Shown here: in pieces, positions 8,957-16,950 of the stretch
Layout: each line of letters starts with the position of its first letter
Position numbering within the stretch: the stretch's first letter is position 1
Assembly (NCBI RefSeq): GCF_000739735.1
Contig: NZ_BBJF01000004.1
Location: 930,001-994,000, forward strand
Origin: Paraburkholderia ginsengisoli NBRC 100965
GTDB lineage: Bacteria; Pseudomonadota; Gammaproteobacteria; Burkholderiales; Burkholderiaceae
DNA length: 64,000 bases
Direction: 5' to 3'
Made by a program: the position numbers and the translations under genes
Notes under the pieces: model-generated
What the model was told of the DNA's origin: nothing
Databases searched by the model: none
Seen by the model: only the letters and a program-made list of their open reading frames with translations

Positions 8957-10201
8957 CTATGACCGCTTCTGAGTAGTGGGAATGAGGCGTTTGAGCGCGC
9001 CGAACGGCGACTTGCCGCCGCGTGTGTGCGTGCTCTCGCGGTGCGCGCCGCCGAGCCGTTCGATCAGCGGCTCCAGCGCGCGCACGTACGGGTCGCGCGC
9101 GGCGGCGTCGGCCAGCAGGTGGCCCTGGTTGACCGCCTGGCCGAGCGCGACGCGGCGATCCGGCAAGGTGGCGAGTAACGGAATCTCGAGGCGCTGCGCG
9201 ATCTGCGCCGCGGCGAGACCGAGGTCGGCGTCGAACTTGTTGACGATCAGCCGCACGTTCGCGGTGTCCACGCCCTCTTCGCGCAACGCGTCGAGCACGC
9301 CGACAGCCGAGACGATCGACGCCACGCCCTGATCGCACAGCAGCCAGGTTTCGTCGGCGGCCTGTACGACGTGCGCGATGAACTCGCTGTTGGTGAAGCC
9401 GCCGAGGTCGACGATCTGCTGGTCGAAGAACGCGCGCAGCCGGTTCAGCAAACCGATCGACGACGAGTACGACACCTCGCGCATATCGGCGAGATTCGGC
9501 GGCAGCGTGGTGAGCGCGAGCCCGCTCGCGTGATGCGACAGCGCGGTATGCACGAAGGTCTGATCGAAGCGGCGCAGATTGCGCACGGCCTCGACGAAAT
9601 TGAATTCGCTGCGCGTGTTCAGCAGCAGCGAGCCGTCCGACGCGGGCAGCCCGAGATCGAGCAGCGCGGCCTGGCGCCCTTGCGCGACGTCGCGCCGTTA
9701 CAGCATCACGGCGAGATTCGCGGCGAGCGTGCTGACGCCCATGCCGACCCGCGCGCCAAGCAACGCGGTGACCTGGCCATGACGGCTGACCGGCTCCACC
9801 AGATTGTCGAGCACCTGGCGCGTGATGCGCAGCGCGTCCTCGGCGGGCGCCGACAGATCGATGAAGTCGCGCACGCCGGCGCGCAACGCGGCCAGCGCGC
9901 TTTCGGGCTCGGCGAGCGAACCGAGCGCGACGATCTGCAGCGACGGATACGCGGCGCGCACCGCGCTCGCGGCCGCGCTCGCCGCCGCCGCGCGGCCGCC
10001 GGAGAAGTCGACGAATACCAGCGACGGGTTGAGCGTCGCGATGCGCTGCATCACCATCGCCGGGTCGAGCGTGGCCGCCTCGACCGCGCCCGCGCCCACC
10101 AGCGTCTGGGCGAGCCAGTGCACATGCTCGTCGGCGAGCGACGCGAGCACGAAATGGTCGGTGACCGCTCGTTCAGTCAATGAATGCGTTCTCGCGTTCA
10201 T
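8957..10201 (-). pseudogene. cpaE: CpaE/TadZ-type pilus localisation ATPase, interrupted by an in-frame stop
   Basis: Reading through gives about 414 codons, the usual CpaE/TadZ size. Residues about 1-125 form an atypical receiver (FVDFSGG, DFIDLSAP). Residue about 150 begins a degenerate MinD-like P-loop, GARVGMGVST, without the Lys residues. The frame is closed by TAA at 9698-9700, directly after NLAVML, and continues in the same frame with RRDVAQGRQAALLDLGLP and the rest of the MinD-like domain. A CAA (Gln) to TAA change would explain it. It may be a real nonsense mutation, a sequencing error, or two separately translated halves. I chose ATG 10201 because AGAGG lies nine bases ahead; ATG 10210 abuts that site. 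It lies between cpaC and cpaF. Confidence 0.85.
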
Positions 10202-10333
10202 GTTGGACATCCTCTTGCGGCATCGGCTGCGAAGCCCCCGCGTCGTACTGCCTGCCGGCTCGCGTGCGCGGTTCGCACGCTTGCCGACCTGAACCCGTAT
10301 CCAGCCGGCGCGCCACGCGGGCGCCTCGCGGCG

Positions 10334-11755
10334 TCACTTCGAAAATCCCGGCACGGCGTCGCGCGACGCCACGCCGCCCAGCAGCGAACGCCAGACCGGC
10401 CCATTGCGCTGCTCGGACTGCTCGCCCGGCGTCGACGGCAAGGTCGCACCCTTCGCGAGCGGCGAGACCAGATGCGGCGTCACGATGATCACCAGCTCCT
10501 TCTCGTTCTGCTGGTAGTTCAACTGCTTGAAGAACGTGCCGATCACCGGCAGGTCGCCGAGCAGCGGCACCTTCGCGACGTTCGACGCCGTCTCGCGATC
10601 GATCAGCCCGCCGATCACGAAACTCTCGCCGTCGCCGAGCTCGACCGTGGTGTCGGCGCGGCGCGTGATGAACGCCGGCACCGACACGCCGCTGATCGTC
10701 ACCGCGTTGGTGAAGTCGAGCTGGCTCGCCTCCGGCGCCACCTTCAACGCGATGCGCTGCGGGCTCAGCACGGTCGGCGTGAGGGTAAGCCCGACGCCGT
10801 ACGACTTGTATTCGATCGACGTCGTGCCGAGCGCCTGCGGCACCGGAATCGGCACCTCACCGCCGGCAAGGAAACTGGCGCTCTGCCCCGACAACGCCAC
10901 GAGCGTCGGCTCGGCCAGCACGCGCGCGAGGTTGTTGCTCTCCAGCAGGCTCAGATTCGCGAACAGCCCGCGCGTCGCCGAATTGAAGATCAGGTTGAAC
11001 GCCGCCGAGATCGGCGTCGTGCTGGTCAATTGCGGCGCCTGGCCCGCCGTCGCCGACACCGAGGTCAACGCCGACGGCGCGAACGAGCCGAACGTGAAGC
11101 CGTTGTTCTGCTTGAAGAAGTTGAAGCCCACCTCCTTGAGCACCGAGCGGCTGAATTCGACCACTCGCACGTCGACCTGCACGACCGCGCGGCTCGCCAC
11201 CGTCGAAGTGTCGAATACCGCGCCGTCCTTGCCGAGCGCGCCTTCGGCCGCGACCACCGCGCGCTGATGCGCTTCCATCGTCGCCGACGAGCCCGACACC
11301 AGCGCCGTGCTGCCGAGCACCTTGACGCTTGGCGTATCGGCGCCGAGCAGCGACGCGGCGGCCGGCGTGCTGACGTTGACCGTGTAGCTGAGCGGCGTAT
11401 CGCGATCGCGCGCCCACACCATCAGGCTCGTGGTGCCCGCCGCCTTGCCGACCAGCAGTACGCCGCCGCGCCTGTCGCCTTTGATGATCAGCACGTCGGC
11501 CACCGCCGGATCGCCGATCGCGACCCGCTGCAATATGGGGCCGGTGGCGACCTGCTGCTGCGCGCCGACCGTCAGATCGATGGTCGACACGGAGATCGGC
11601 TGCGCGGCCTGAGCAGTCTGGGCGGTTCGCGCGGCCCGTGTCTGCGCGGCCGTGGCGCGCTGCGCCGGACCGGCTGCGTCCGTCACCGCCGATACGCCCA
11701 GCAAAGCCACCCCGAGCCACATCGCTTTTCTGAAAACAAAAATCCGTTCTGTCAT
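10334..11755 (-). CDS. cpaC: CpaC/RcpA-type outer-membrane secretin of the Flp pilus
   Basis: 473 residues with an N-terminal signal peptide (FRKAMWLGVALLGVSAVTDA). An N-terminal pilus and secretin domain (about residues 45-135: VATGPILQRVAIGDPAVADV, then GKAAGTTSLMVW) is followed by a secretin core (about 260-440). The core carries the signature VPLLGDLPVIGTFFKQ and the segment VIGGLIDRE. It forms the outer-membrane channel for the pilus. Its start lies 41 nt after the cpaB stop. The 130 nt between its stop and cpaE hold nothing I recognise. Confidence 0.93.
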   Translation of the reverse strand: MTERIFVFRKAMWLGVALLGVSAVTDAAGPAQRATAAQTRAARTAQTAQAAQPISVSTIDLTVGAQQQVATGPILQRVAIGDPAVADVLIIKGDRRGGVLLVGKAAGTTSLMVWARDRDTPLSYTVNVSTPAAASLLGADTPSVKVLGSTALVSGSSATMEAHQRAVVAAEGALGKDGAVFDTSTVASRAVVQVDVRVVEFSRSVLKEVGFNFFKQNNGFTFGSFAPSALTSVSATAGQAPQLTSTTPISAAFNLIFNSATRGLFANLSLLESNNLARVLAEPTLVALSGQSASFLAGGEVPIPVPQALGTTSIEYKSYGVGLTLTPTVLSPQRIALKVAPEASQLDFTNAVTISGVSVPAFITRRADTTVELGDGESFVIGGLIDRETASNVAKVPLLGDLPVIGTFFKQLNYQQNEKELVIIVTPHLVSPLAKGATLPSTPGEQSEQRNGPVWRSLLGGVASRDAVPGFSK

Positions 11756-11796
11756 GTAGTTATGGACGCGACTGGCCGCCCGCTCCCTGAAACCGC

Positions 11797-12732
11797 TTAT
11801 CGGGCGACCGTTTCGGCGCGCCCACCCCGTATCACTTCGATACCGCTATGGCTGCTGCCCGCGTTGGCGAGCACGCTCGTCGGCGTTGCCGGTAAGCGCG
11901 GCAGCGGCGGCTTCGCGGCCGCGCCGTTGCCGCTGCCCGACAACGCGTCGAGCGCCACGCCGGCCGCCGCGCGCGTCGAGTCCCGCGGCTCGGCTCCGCC
12001 CGCATGCGCCGCGGTCTTCAACACGCCCGGATAGACCGGCAGCACGGTTTGATCGATGACTTCGTCATCCTTCGGATTGCGCAACGCGAAGATCAGTCGG
12101 CCCGAACTCTCGGCGAGCGTCAGACGGTCCACGTCGGCCACCGGCACCGCCAGCACCGCGGTGCGCACCATGCCGTTCGGATCGCCGCCGTTGTCGCTGG
12201 TCGTGCTCGCATTGCCGAACGCGAGCACGCGCACTTTCGACATCAGCAGGCGCGCCTGGGTACGGCTGATTTCGGCGTCGCTGCCGCCGCTGCCATCGCG
12301 CTTGAGCGTAAAAAACACGTCGACGAAATTGCCCGGCCGCAGGCGATTGCCGACCGCGTTGCCTTCGTCGACGCGCACGGCCAACGCACGCTCGCCCGGC
12401 GCGATGCGCTCGGCGAGACCGGAGGCCAGCTGCGCTTCGAGCACCGGCGAGTCCACGCCGATTTCCGCGCTCGGCACGCGGCCGGCGAGTTGCGACGGCT
12501 CGGTGAACGCGCCGATCGGATTGATCGGCAGCGACTGCACGCGCAGGTCTTCGACGGTGATCGCCTTGCCCGCCGGCAACGCGCGGGTCGCGACCACTAC
12601 CGGGAAGCTCGCATGCACCGCGGGCGCGACGGGCACGGGCGCCGGGCGGCGCGCGAGCGTCCACGCGAAGATGCCCAGCACGAGCGCCACCGCGATCAGT
12701 ACGCCGGCAAGAATTCTGGTCAGATTCGGCAT
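11797..12732 (-). CDS. cpaB: CpaB/RcpC-type Flp pilus assembly protein
   Basis: 311 residues. One N-terminal membrane helix (ILAGVLIAVALVLGIFAWTLA) anchors a periplasmic domain. Residues about 45-105 are a SAF domain (VVATRALPAGKAITVEDL), and the C-terminal part is the RcpC/CpaB domain (LAVRVDEGNAVGNRLRPGNFVDVFFTL). CpaB is a periplasmic partner of the secretin CpaC. It follows tadE after a gap of about 100 bp. Confidence 0.92.
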   Translation of the reverse strand: MPNLTRILAGVLIAVALVLGIFAWTLARRPAPVPVAPAVHASFPVVVATRALPAGKAITVEDLRVQSLPINPIGAFTEPSQLAGRVPSAEIGVDSPVLEAQLASGLAERIAPGERALAVRVDEGNAVGNRLRPGNFVDVFFTLKRDGSGGSDAEISRTQARLLMSKVRVLAFGNASTTSDNGGDPNGMVRTAVLAVPVADVDRLTLAESSGRLIFALRNPKDDEVIDQTVLPVYPGVLKTAAHAGGAEPRDSTRAAAGVALDALSGSGNGAAAKPPLPRLPATPTSVLANAGSSHSGIEVIRGGRAETVAR

Positions 12733-12833
12733 GGCTATGCGCGGCTATTGGCTGCGTCGGTTGAACGATGCCGTGTGGCGAGCGCGCGCAAGGACGCGTT
12801 CGACGGCAAGGAGGCGGGAGGCCGGCGCGTACA

Positions 12834-13325
12834 TCACTGAATGTTCTCCGGGTTGAGTTGTACTGTCGCGCTGCTCGACAATCTGGCCGGCACGGCGAAG
12901 CCGAGCAGCGGCAAAGTCGGCACGAGCGGGTTGGTCTGGTAGTCGTAACTCAGTTGAACGGTCACGCAGCGCATGCCGGTCCCGCATTGCGACGGCGTCG
13001 CCGTGCAATCCGCCGATTTCACGAGCGTCGCGGTCATCTGCTTCGCGGCGACACAGGCCGCATTGCCGCGATTGGTCAGCGCATCGTCCACCGACGTGCT
13101 GGTCTGCCAGTTCAACGCGGCGCGCGCGCCCTCCGACGCGGCGAGCGTCAGGTTCTGCTGCGCGACCAGGATCAGACTGAACGTGATGATCGCGTAGAGG
13201 ATCATGAAGAACAGCGGGAACACGAGCGCGAATTCGATCGCCGTGGCGCCGCGCTGCGCTTGCGTGCGGCGTAGGTGAACGCTGTGGCGTTGCCGGCGTG
13301 GGCGCGCTGTGTCGAGCGGCTTCAT
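12834..13325 (-). CDS. tadE: TadE-type minor pseudopilin
   Basis: 163 residues from the ATG at 13325, which overlaps the tadV stop as ATGA; the frame stays open further upstream but there it lies inside tadV. An Arg-rich cytosolic N-terminus leads into the TadE signature GATAIEFALVFPLFF and a hydrophobic helix. This is the processing region cut by TadV ahead of the conserved Glu. The remaining part is periplasmic and has five Cys residues that could form disulphides. It is a minor component needed for Flp pilus assembly. Confidence 0.88.
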   Translation of the reverse strand: MKPLDTARPRRQRHSVHLRRTQAQRGATAIEFALVFPLFFMILYAIITFSLILVAQQNLTLAASEGARAALNWQTSTSVDDALTNRGNAACVAAKQMTATLVKSADCTATPSQCGTGMRCVTVQLSYDYQTNPLVPTLPLLGFAVPARLSSSATVQLNPENIQ

Positions 13326-13822
13326 CGCAGTCCTTCGCCCGCTGTTTGCAGCACGAGCCAGAGCATGGCGGCGACCGTGAGACAGGCGGCGTACGGCGTG
13401 GACGCCTTGCCGCCAATTTCGAAAGTCGCGCCCGCGTGACGGCCGAAGCCCGCGAGGCGCGTGCGCGTCGTGATCAGCAGCCAGAGCGCGTGCACGCCGG
13501 CGGCCAGGCTCGCGGCCATCCACAAACCCGGCAGCGCGTGCATGCCGCACCACGCCCCGAGTACCGCGAATACCTTGACGTCCGCGGCGCCCATTAGCCC
13601 GAGCGCGAAAAACGGCAGCAACGCAAGCAGACCGACCATTGCGCCGAGTCCGGCCTGAGCAAGAGAAACCCCGAAAGGACCGCCTTGAAATATCGCACAG
13701 CCGAATGCCGCCGCTAAACCCGCAACGACAATTGAATTGGAAATACGCCGGGCACGGCAGTCGCTAATTGCAACTGCCACAGCCCAGACGACAAATAGAG
13801 CAATACCAATGGCGATATTCAT
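13322..13822 (-). CDS. tadV: TadV/CpaA-type prepilin peptidase
   Basis: 166 residues from ATG 13822; an extension of 21 residues upstream looks soluble and unlike the family. A small polytopic type IV prepilin peptidase (A24 aspartyl family). The first catalytic Asp is in AISDCRARRISN and the second in LMGAADVKVF. The latter motif is GAAD in place of the usual GxGD. It should cleave and perhaps methylate Flp and TadE. It is coupled to tadE by ATGA and lies 167 bp after flp. Confidence 0.87.
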   Translation of the reverse strand: MNIAIGIALFVVWAVAVAISDCRARRISNSIVVAGLAAAFGCAIFQGGPFGVSLAQAGLGAMVGLLALLPFFALGLMGAADVKVFAVLGAWCGMHALPGLWMAASLAAGVHALWLLITTRTRLAGFGRHAGATFEIGGKASTPYAACLTVAAMLWLVLQTAGEGLR

Positions 13823-13989
13823 TTCGCACTCAACAGGCGAAGCAATGCCATACGAATCGCAATGCAATTCGCATTCATCAATCAATAAGACTCGGCATTA
13901 AAACGCCGGCGAAGCGAACGGCATAATTACGCCGACTGCTTCGCGCGACGATTAAGGCTTGTCTTTCACGACGAGGAAGTCGAAGAGGG

Positions 13990-14208
13990 CTAGCCGCCCG
14001 AGCCTGAACCCGAACTTGGACCCGCACCGGTGGATGTCGTGCCGTTGCCGATCTTGTTAGCCACAGCGTTGAACACGCCCGATATGTTCGTACCCAATGT
14101 TCCCACCGCCGCAGCGATGACGAGTACGACGAGGCCCGCGATCAGCCCATATTCGATGGCCGTCACGCCCTTGTTATCTCTCAGGAAGCGTTGTGTGAAT
14201 TTTTTCAT
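13990..14208 (-). CDS. flp: Flp-type major pilin
   Basis: 72 residues. It has the classic Flp prepilin layout: a short basic leader (MKKFTQRFLRDNKG), the cleavage site followed by VTAIEYGLIAGLVV with the Glu-Tyr pair at mature positions 5 and 6, a hydrophobic helix, and a flexible Gly/Ser/Thr-rich C-terminus. It is processed by TadV and polymerised into the Flp (type IVc) pilus. A GAGGG ribosome site lies upstream. It is the first gene of the tad cluster, with its own promoter, as is usual for the highly expressed pilin. Confidence 0.95.
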   Translation of the reverse strand: MKKFTQRFLRDNKGVTAIEYGLIAGLVVLVIAAAVGTLGTNISGVFNAVANKIGNGTTSTGAGPSSGSGSGG

Positions 14209-14415
14209 TTTTACCCTCGGAACTTCATTTATTCGTTGTGCACCTGCTGCATGTGCCGTCGAACTCTGTCAACGCGCGGACCGTTGGTCTCTCATTCCCG
14301 GTCCTGCCTGTTGCGTTGCAGTCGCCCCACTTCGCAGCCGCCTTCGATGAAACGGATGTGTTAGAGCTGTCTGTTCGATAACGCACCTCCCTCGTCAACC
14401 GTGATGCTTTCGGGT

Positions 14416-14444
14416 TTTATAGCCGATCAAACATATTTAAGCAA
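14416..14444 (-). promoter_or_regulatory. Predicted sigma-70 promoter of flp
   Basis: On the minus strand TTGCTT (14439-14444) and TATAAA (14416-14421) are 17 bp apart, matching -35 and -10 elements at 4/6 and 5/6 positions. The start would be near 14409, leaving a leader of about 200 nt before flp. This AT-rich island stands out from the GC-rich surroundings. The rest of 14209-14862 holds no gene I can support. Confidence 0.55.
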
Positions 14445-14798
14445 TTGCCCTCTGCTCTTAACGCCACCGCCGCATGCGCTTTTCAAGACTTAGGTTTTTG
14501 TTAACGACAGATCGGGAATTGCAGCAAATAGGTATAACCATGAGTTAGATTGGCCGCACTAAACCTGTTTTAACAGAACGTTTGAAGCGCGCGAGTTCAT
14601 TCGTTGTGCTCGCGTTACGCCGTCGCCCGTAACGGCGCGCCCGGCTCGTTACGTTACGCGGCCCGCGCAAAAGTCTCGCGAACCGCTTTTTTCGCCGCCC
14701 TCCGGCGCGTCGGCGAGTTCATCGGCTCCTCGCAAAGCCGCATCCCGCAAGGCCTGACGCCTCATCGACAGAAAAACGCGCGGAATGTTCAGTCGAAA

Positions 14799-14814
14799 TG
14801 GCATGGCTTGTGCA
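14799..14814 (+). promoter_or_regulatory. Weak sigma-54-like element before the repeat lipoprotein gene
   Basis: TGGC (14799-14802), seven bases, then GTGCA matches the -24/-12 pattern with the exact GG-to-GC spacing and one mismatch in the TTGC box. It would give a start near 14825 and a 38-nt leader. A match of this quality can arise by chance in a region this size. Confidence 0.25.
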
Positions 14815-14862
14815 GAGATAGGCACGCAGCAACACCCAACAACACATGCGATGCGAGGCGAC

Positions 14863-16440
14863 ATGAACATTCAAACAACCAGCACGACGGTACGGGCAAC
14901 CCTGATTGCGGCGAGCATCGCCGCGATGCTCGCGCTCGGCGCTTGCGGAGGCTCCGGAAGTCTCAGCGCCGGCACTGGTAGCGGCGGCAGCGGCTCTGCC
15001 GGCGGCACGCTTTCCACGTCAGGCAGCGGTAGCGGTAGCGGTTCGACGGCGTCGGGCGGCTCGGGCGCGGGCACCACCACCGGCAGCACGAGCGGCGGCA
15101 CGTCGGGCACGGGCACCGGAACAGGCACGGGTACCACCACGACGGTCTCGAATGCGCTCGGCACGGTAACGGACCACGCCGGCGGTGTTGTCAGCGATCT
15201 CGGCTCGACGGTGTCGACCATCGGCTCGGCAATCAGCTCGCAGAATCTGCCTGTCGTCAGCTCGCAAACCACCACCGCCACGGGCGGCATCGTGAAGGAA
15301 GTCGGCTCGGCGGTGTCGACCCTCGGTACCGGCGTGTCGCAAGGACTCGGCCAGCTCGGCACCGGCGGCAATGCGGTCGGCACGACCGTGGCGAGCGTGG
15401 GTGGCGTGGTCGGTCATGTCGGCGGTGCGGTGTCGGAGACGGGCAGCCTCGTGACGAGTCTTGGCAGCGGCCCGCTCGCACCGTTGTCGGCGATCACGTC
15501 GCCGCTGGGCGGCGTCGTCTCGACGCTCGGCAATGCGGTCACCAACGGCGGCGGCACCCTCACCACCGCTCTCTCGACCGGCCCGGTCCAGCAAGTCACG
15601 CAAACCCTCAGCACCGCGATCACGCCGATCACGTCGGTGCTCGCCTCCACCACGCAAACCGTCGGCAACGCCACGGGTCTCGGCGCACCGGTGAACACGC
15701 TGCTGTCGACCGTCGGCGGCGGGCTCGGCAAGGCCGGCACGCTGCTCGCATCGACCGGCGGCGGCAATGCGGTCACCGCTGCGCTCGGCAAGACGGTTAG
15801 CGACACCGGTACCACGGTCGCATCCGTGGGTGGCCTGCTCACCGGCGGAACCGGCGGCAACCCGCTGGCTCCGCTGACCGGCGCGCTCGGCAGCCTGACC
15901 GGCGGCGCCAGCAGCGGCCCGCTTGCGCCTGTCACCGGTCTGCTCTCCGGCGTGACGGGCGGTCTCAGCGGCGCAAGCGGCAGCGGCAGCAGCCCGCTCG
16001 CACCGGTCACCGGCCTGCTCTCCACTGTGACCGGCACGCTCACCAGCGCGACCGGCGGCACCAGCAGCCCGCTCGCGCCGGTCACCGGTTTGCTTTCGAC
16101 GGTGACGGGCACGCTCGGCAGCGCAACCGGCAGCGGCAGCAGTCCGCTTGCACCGGTCACCGGCCTGCTCTCGACCGCGAGCGGCACGCTCACCGGCGCA
16201 ACCGGCGGCACCGGCAGCCCGCTCGCACCGGTCACCGGCCTGCTGACGACGGCGACCGGCGCGCTCGGCGGCGTCAGCGTCGCGGCGACCACGACGACGT
16301 CCGCAGCGACCGCCTCGGCATCGACCCGCTCCGGCGCCGGCGTGTCGCTATCGGCGACCAGCGGCAAGGGCACCGCGAACAATCCGCTCGCACCAGTCAC
16401 GTCGCTCGTCACCGGCCTGCTCGGCGGACTGAAGAAGTAA
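14863..16440 (+). CDS. Gly/Ser/Thr-rich repeat lipoprotein (often annotated as collagen-like repeat protein)
   Basis: 525 residues from the ATG at 14863, which has a GAGG site. The lipobox LALGAC puts the lipid-modified cysteine at residue 28. A flexible Gly/Ser/Thr segment (30-95) is followed by many short repeats of the type GxVVxxLGxxVSxxG, and from about residue 330 by five or more near-identical 25-residue units built on PLAPVTGLLSTVTGTL. The composition and lack of charged residues suggest a low-complexity surface or periplasmic protein. It is not a true Gly-X-Y collagen. It lies on the other strand beside the tad locus and upstream of a TpsB-type transporter. Function unknown. Confidence 0.85.
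   Translation: MNIQTTSTTVRATLIAASIAAMLALGACGGSGSLSAGTGSGGSGSAGGTLSTSGSGSGSGSTASGGSGAGTTTGSTSGGTSGTGTGTGTGTTTTVSNALGTVTDHAGGVVSDLGSTVSTIGSAISSQNLPVVSSQTTTATGGIVKEVGSAVSTLGTGVSQGLGQLGTGGNAVGTTVASVGGVVGHVGGAVSETGSLVTSLGSGPLAPLSAITSPLGGVVSTLGNAVTNGGGTLTTALSTGPVQQVTQTLSTAITPITSVLASTTQTVGNATGLGAPVNTLLSTVGGGLGKAGTLLASTGGGNAVTAALGKTVSDTGTTVASVGGLLTGGTGGNPLAPLTGALGSLTGGASSGPLAPVTGLLSGVTGGLSGASGSGSSPLAPVTGLLSTVTGTLTSATGGTSSPLAPVTGLLSTVTGTLGSATGSGSSPLAPVTGLLSTASGTLTGATGGTGSPLAPVTGLLTTATGALGGVSVAATTTTSAATASASTRSGAGVSLSATSGKGTANNPLAPVTSLVTGLLGGLKK
15910..16270 (+). repeat. 75-bp in-frame tandem repeat in the lipoprotein gene
   Basis: About five copies of a 75-bp unit, each encoding PLAPVTGLLS followed by a Thr/Gly/Ser-rich 15-residue segment. 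Unit ends alternate between GSGS-type and GGTS-type sequences, suggesting that the true unit of duplication may be 150 bp. Confidence 0.85.
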
Positions 16441-16950
16441 GCGGTCCACTCGCGGCCTGCGCGATGCGTCGCGAGATACGTATTGCCCGACGACCCGGAA
16501 CGCGGCCCGCCAGCCGCTTCCCGGGTCCACCTGGTTCTCCGCGTGAGGCGGTCCGCGCCACCGGGATATCGATCGCAACGGCGCGCCGAAACCGCCTCAC
16601 GCCATCGACGAAAAAACATCGAGAAGCGCACATGCCGACTCAATGGTTCTTTACTCGCCCTACCGCGTGCGCGATCGGACGTCGTTGCAGGTGAACCGGA
16701 AGCAGTCCGCATGCTTGCTCGATTCTCCACCAACCCGCTCGATGCACGAACCGGTTCAACATGCGTCGTAGATAAGCAGTCCGATTCATCACGTGCTAGC
16801 GCCTCAAGCCCCGCATGCTCAAGCTCGCGCGGGCACGTGACGTTATAGATGCAAGCATGGCAGTAACGTCCAGCCTCACATAAGCGATCGCGACCAGCCC
16901 GGCCAGGCGGCATGCCCGCGACACAAGAACGGCATACGAGGAAGAATCCG
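16441..16950. other. Intergenic region between the lipoprotein and TpsB genes
   Basis: 510 bp without a supportable gene, and with no clear terminator for the lipoprotein gene. A weak -10-like TTATAG near 16845 could belong to a promoter for the following gene, but no convincing -35 box was seen. Confidence 0.5.

Noticed and set aside
14209..14862. A sigma-54 promoter for flp, expected from the linked sigma-54 activator
   Set aside because: The minus strand was scanned for TGGC-N7-TTGC and no acceptable match with correct spacing was seen; a sigma-70-like promoter fits better.
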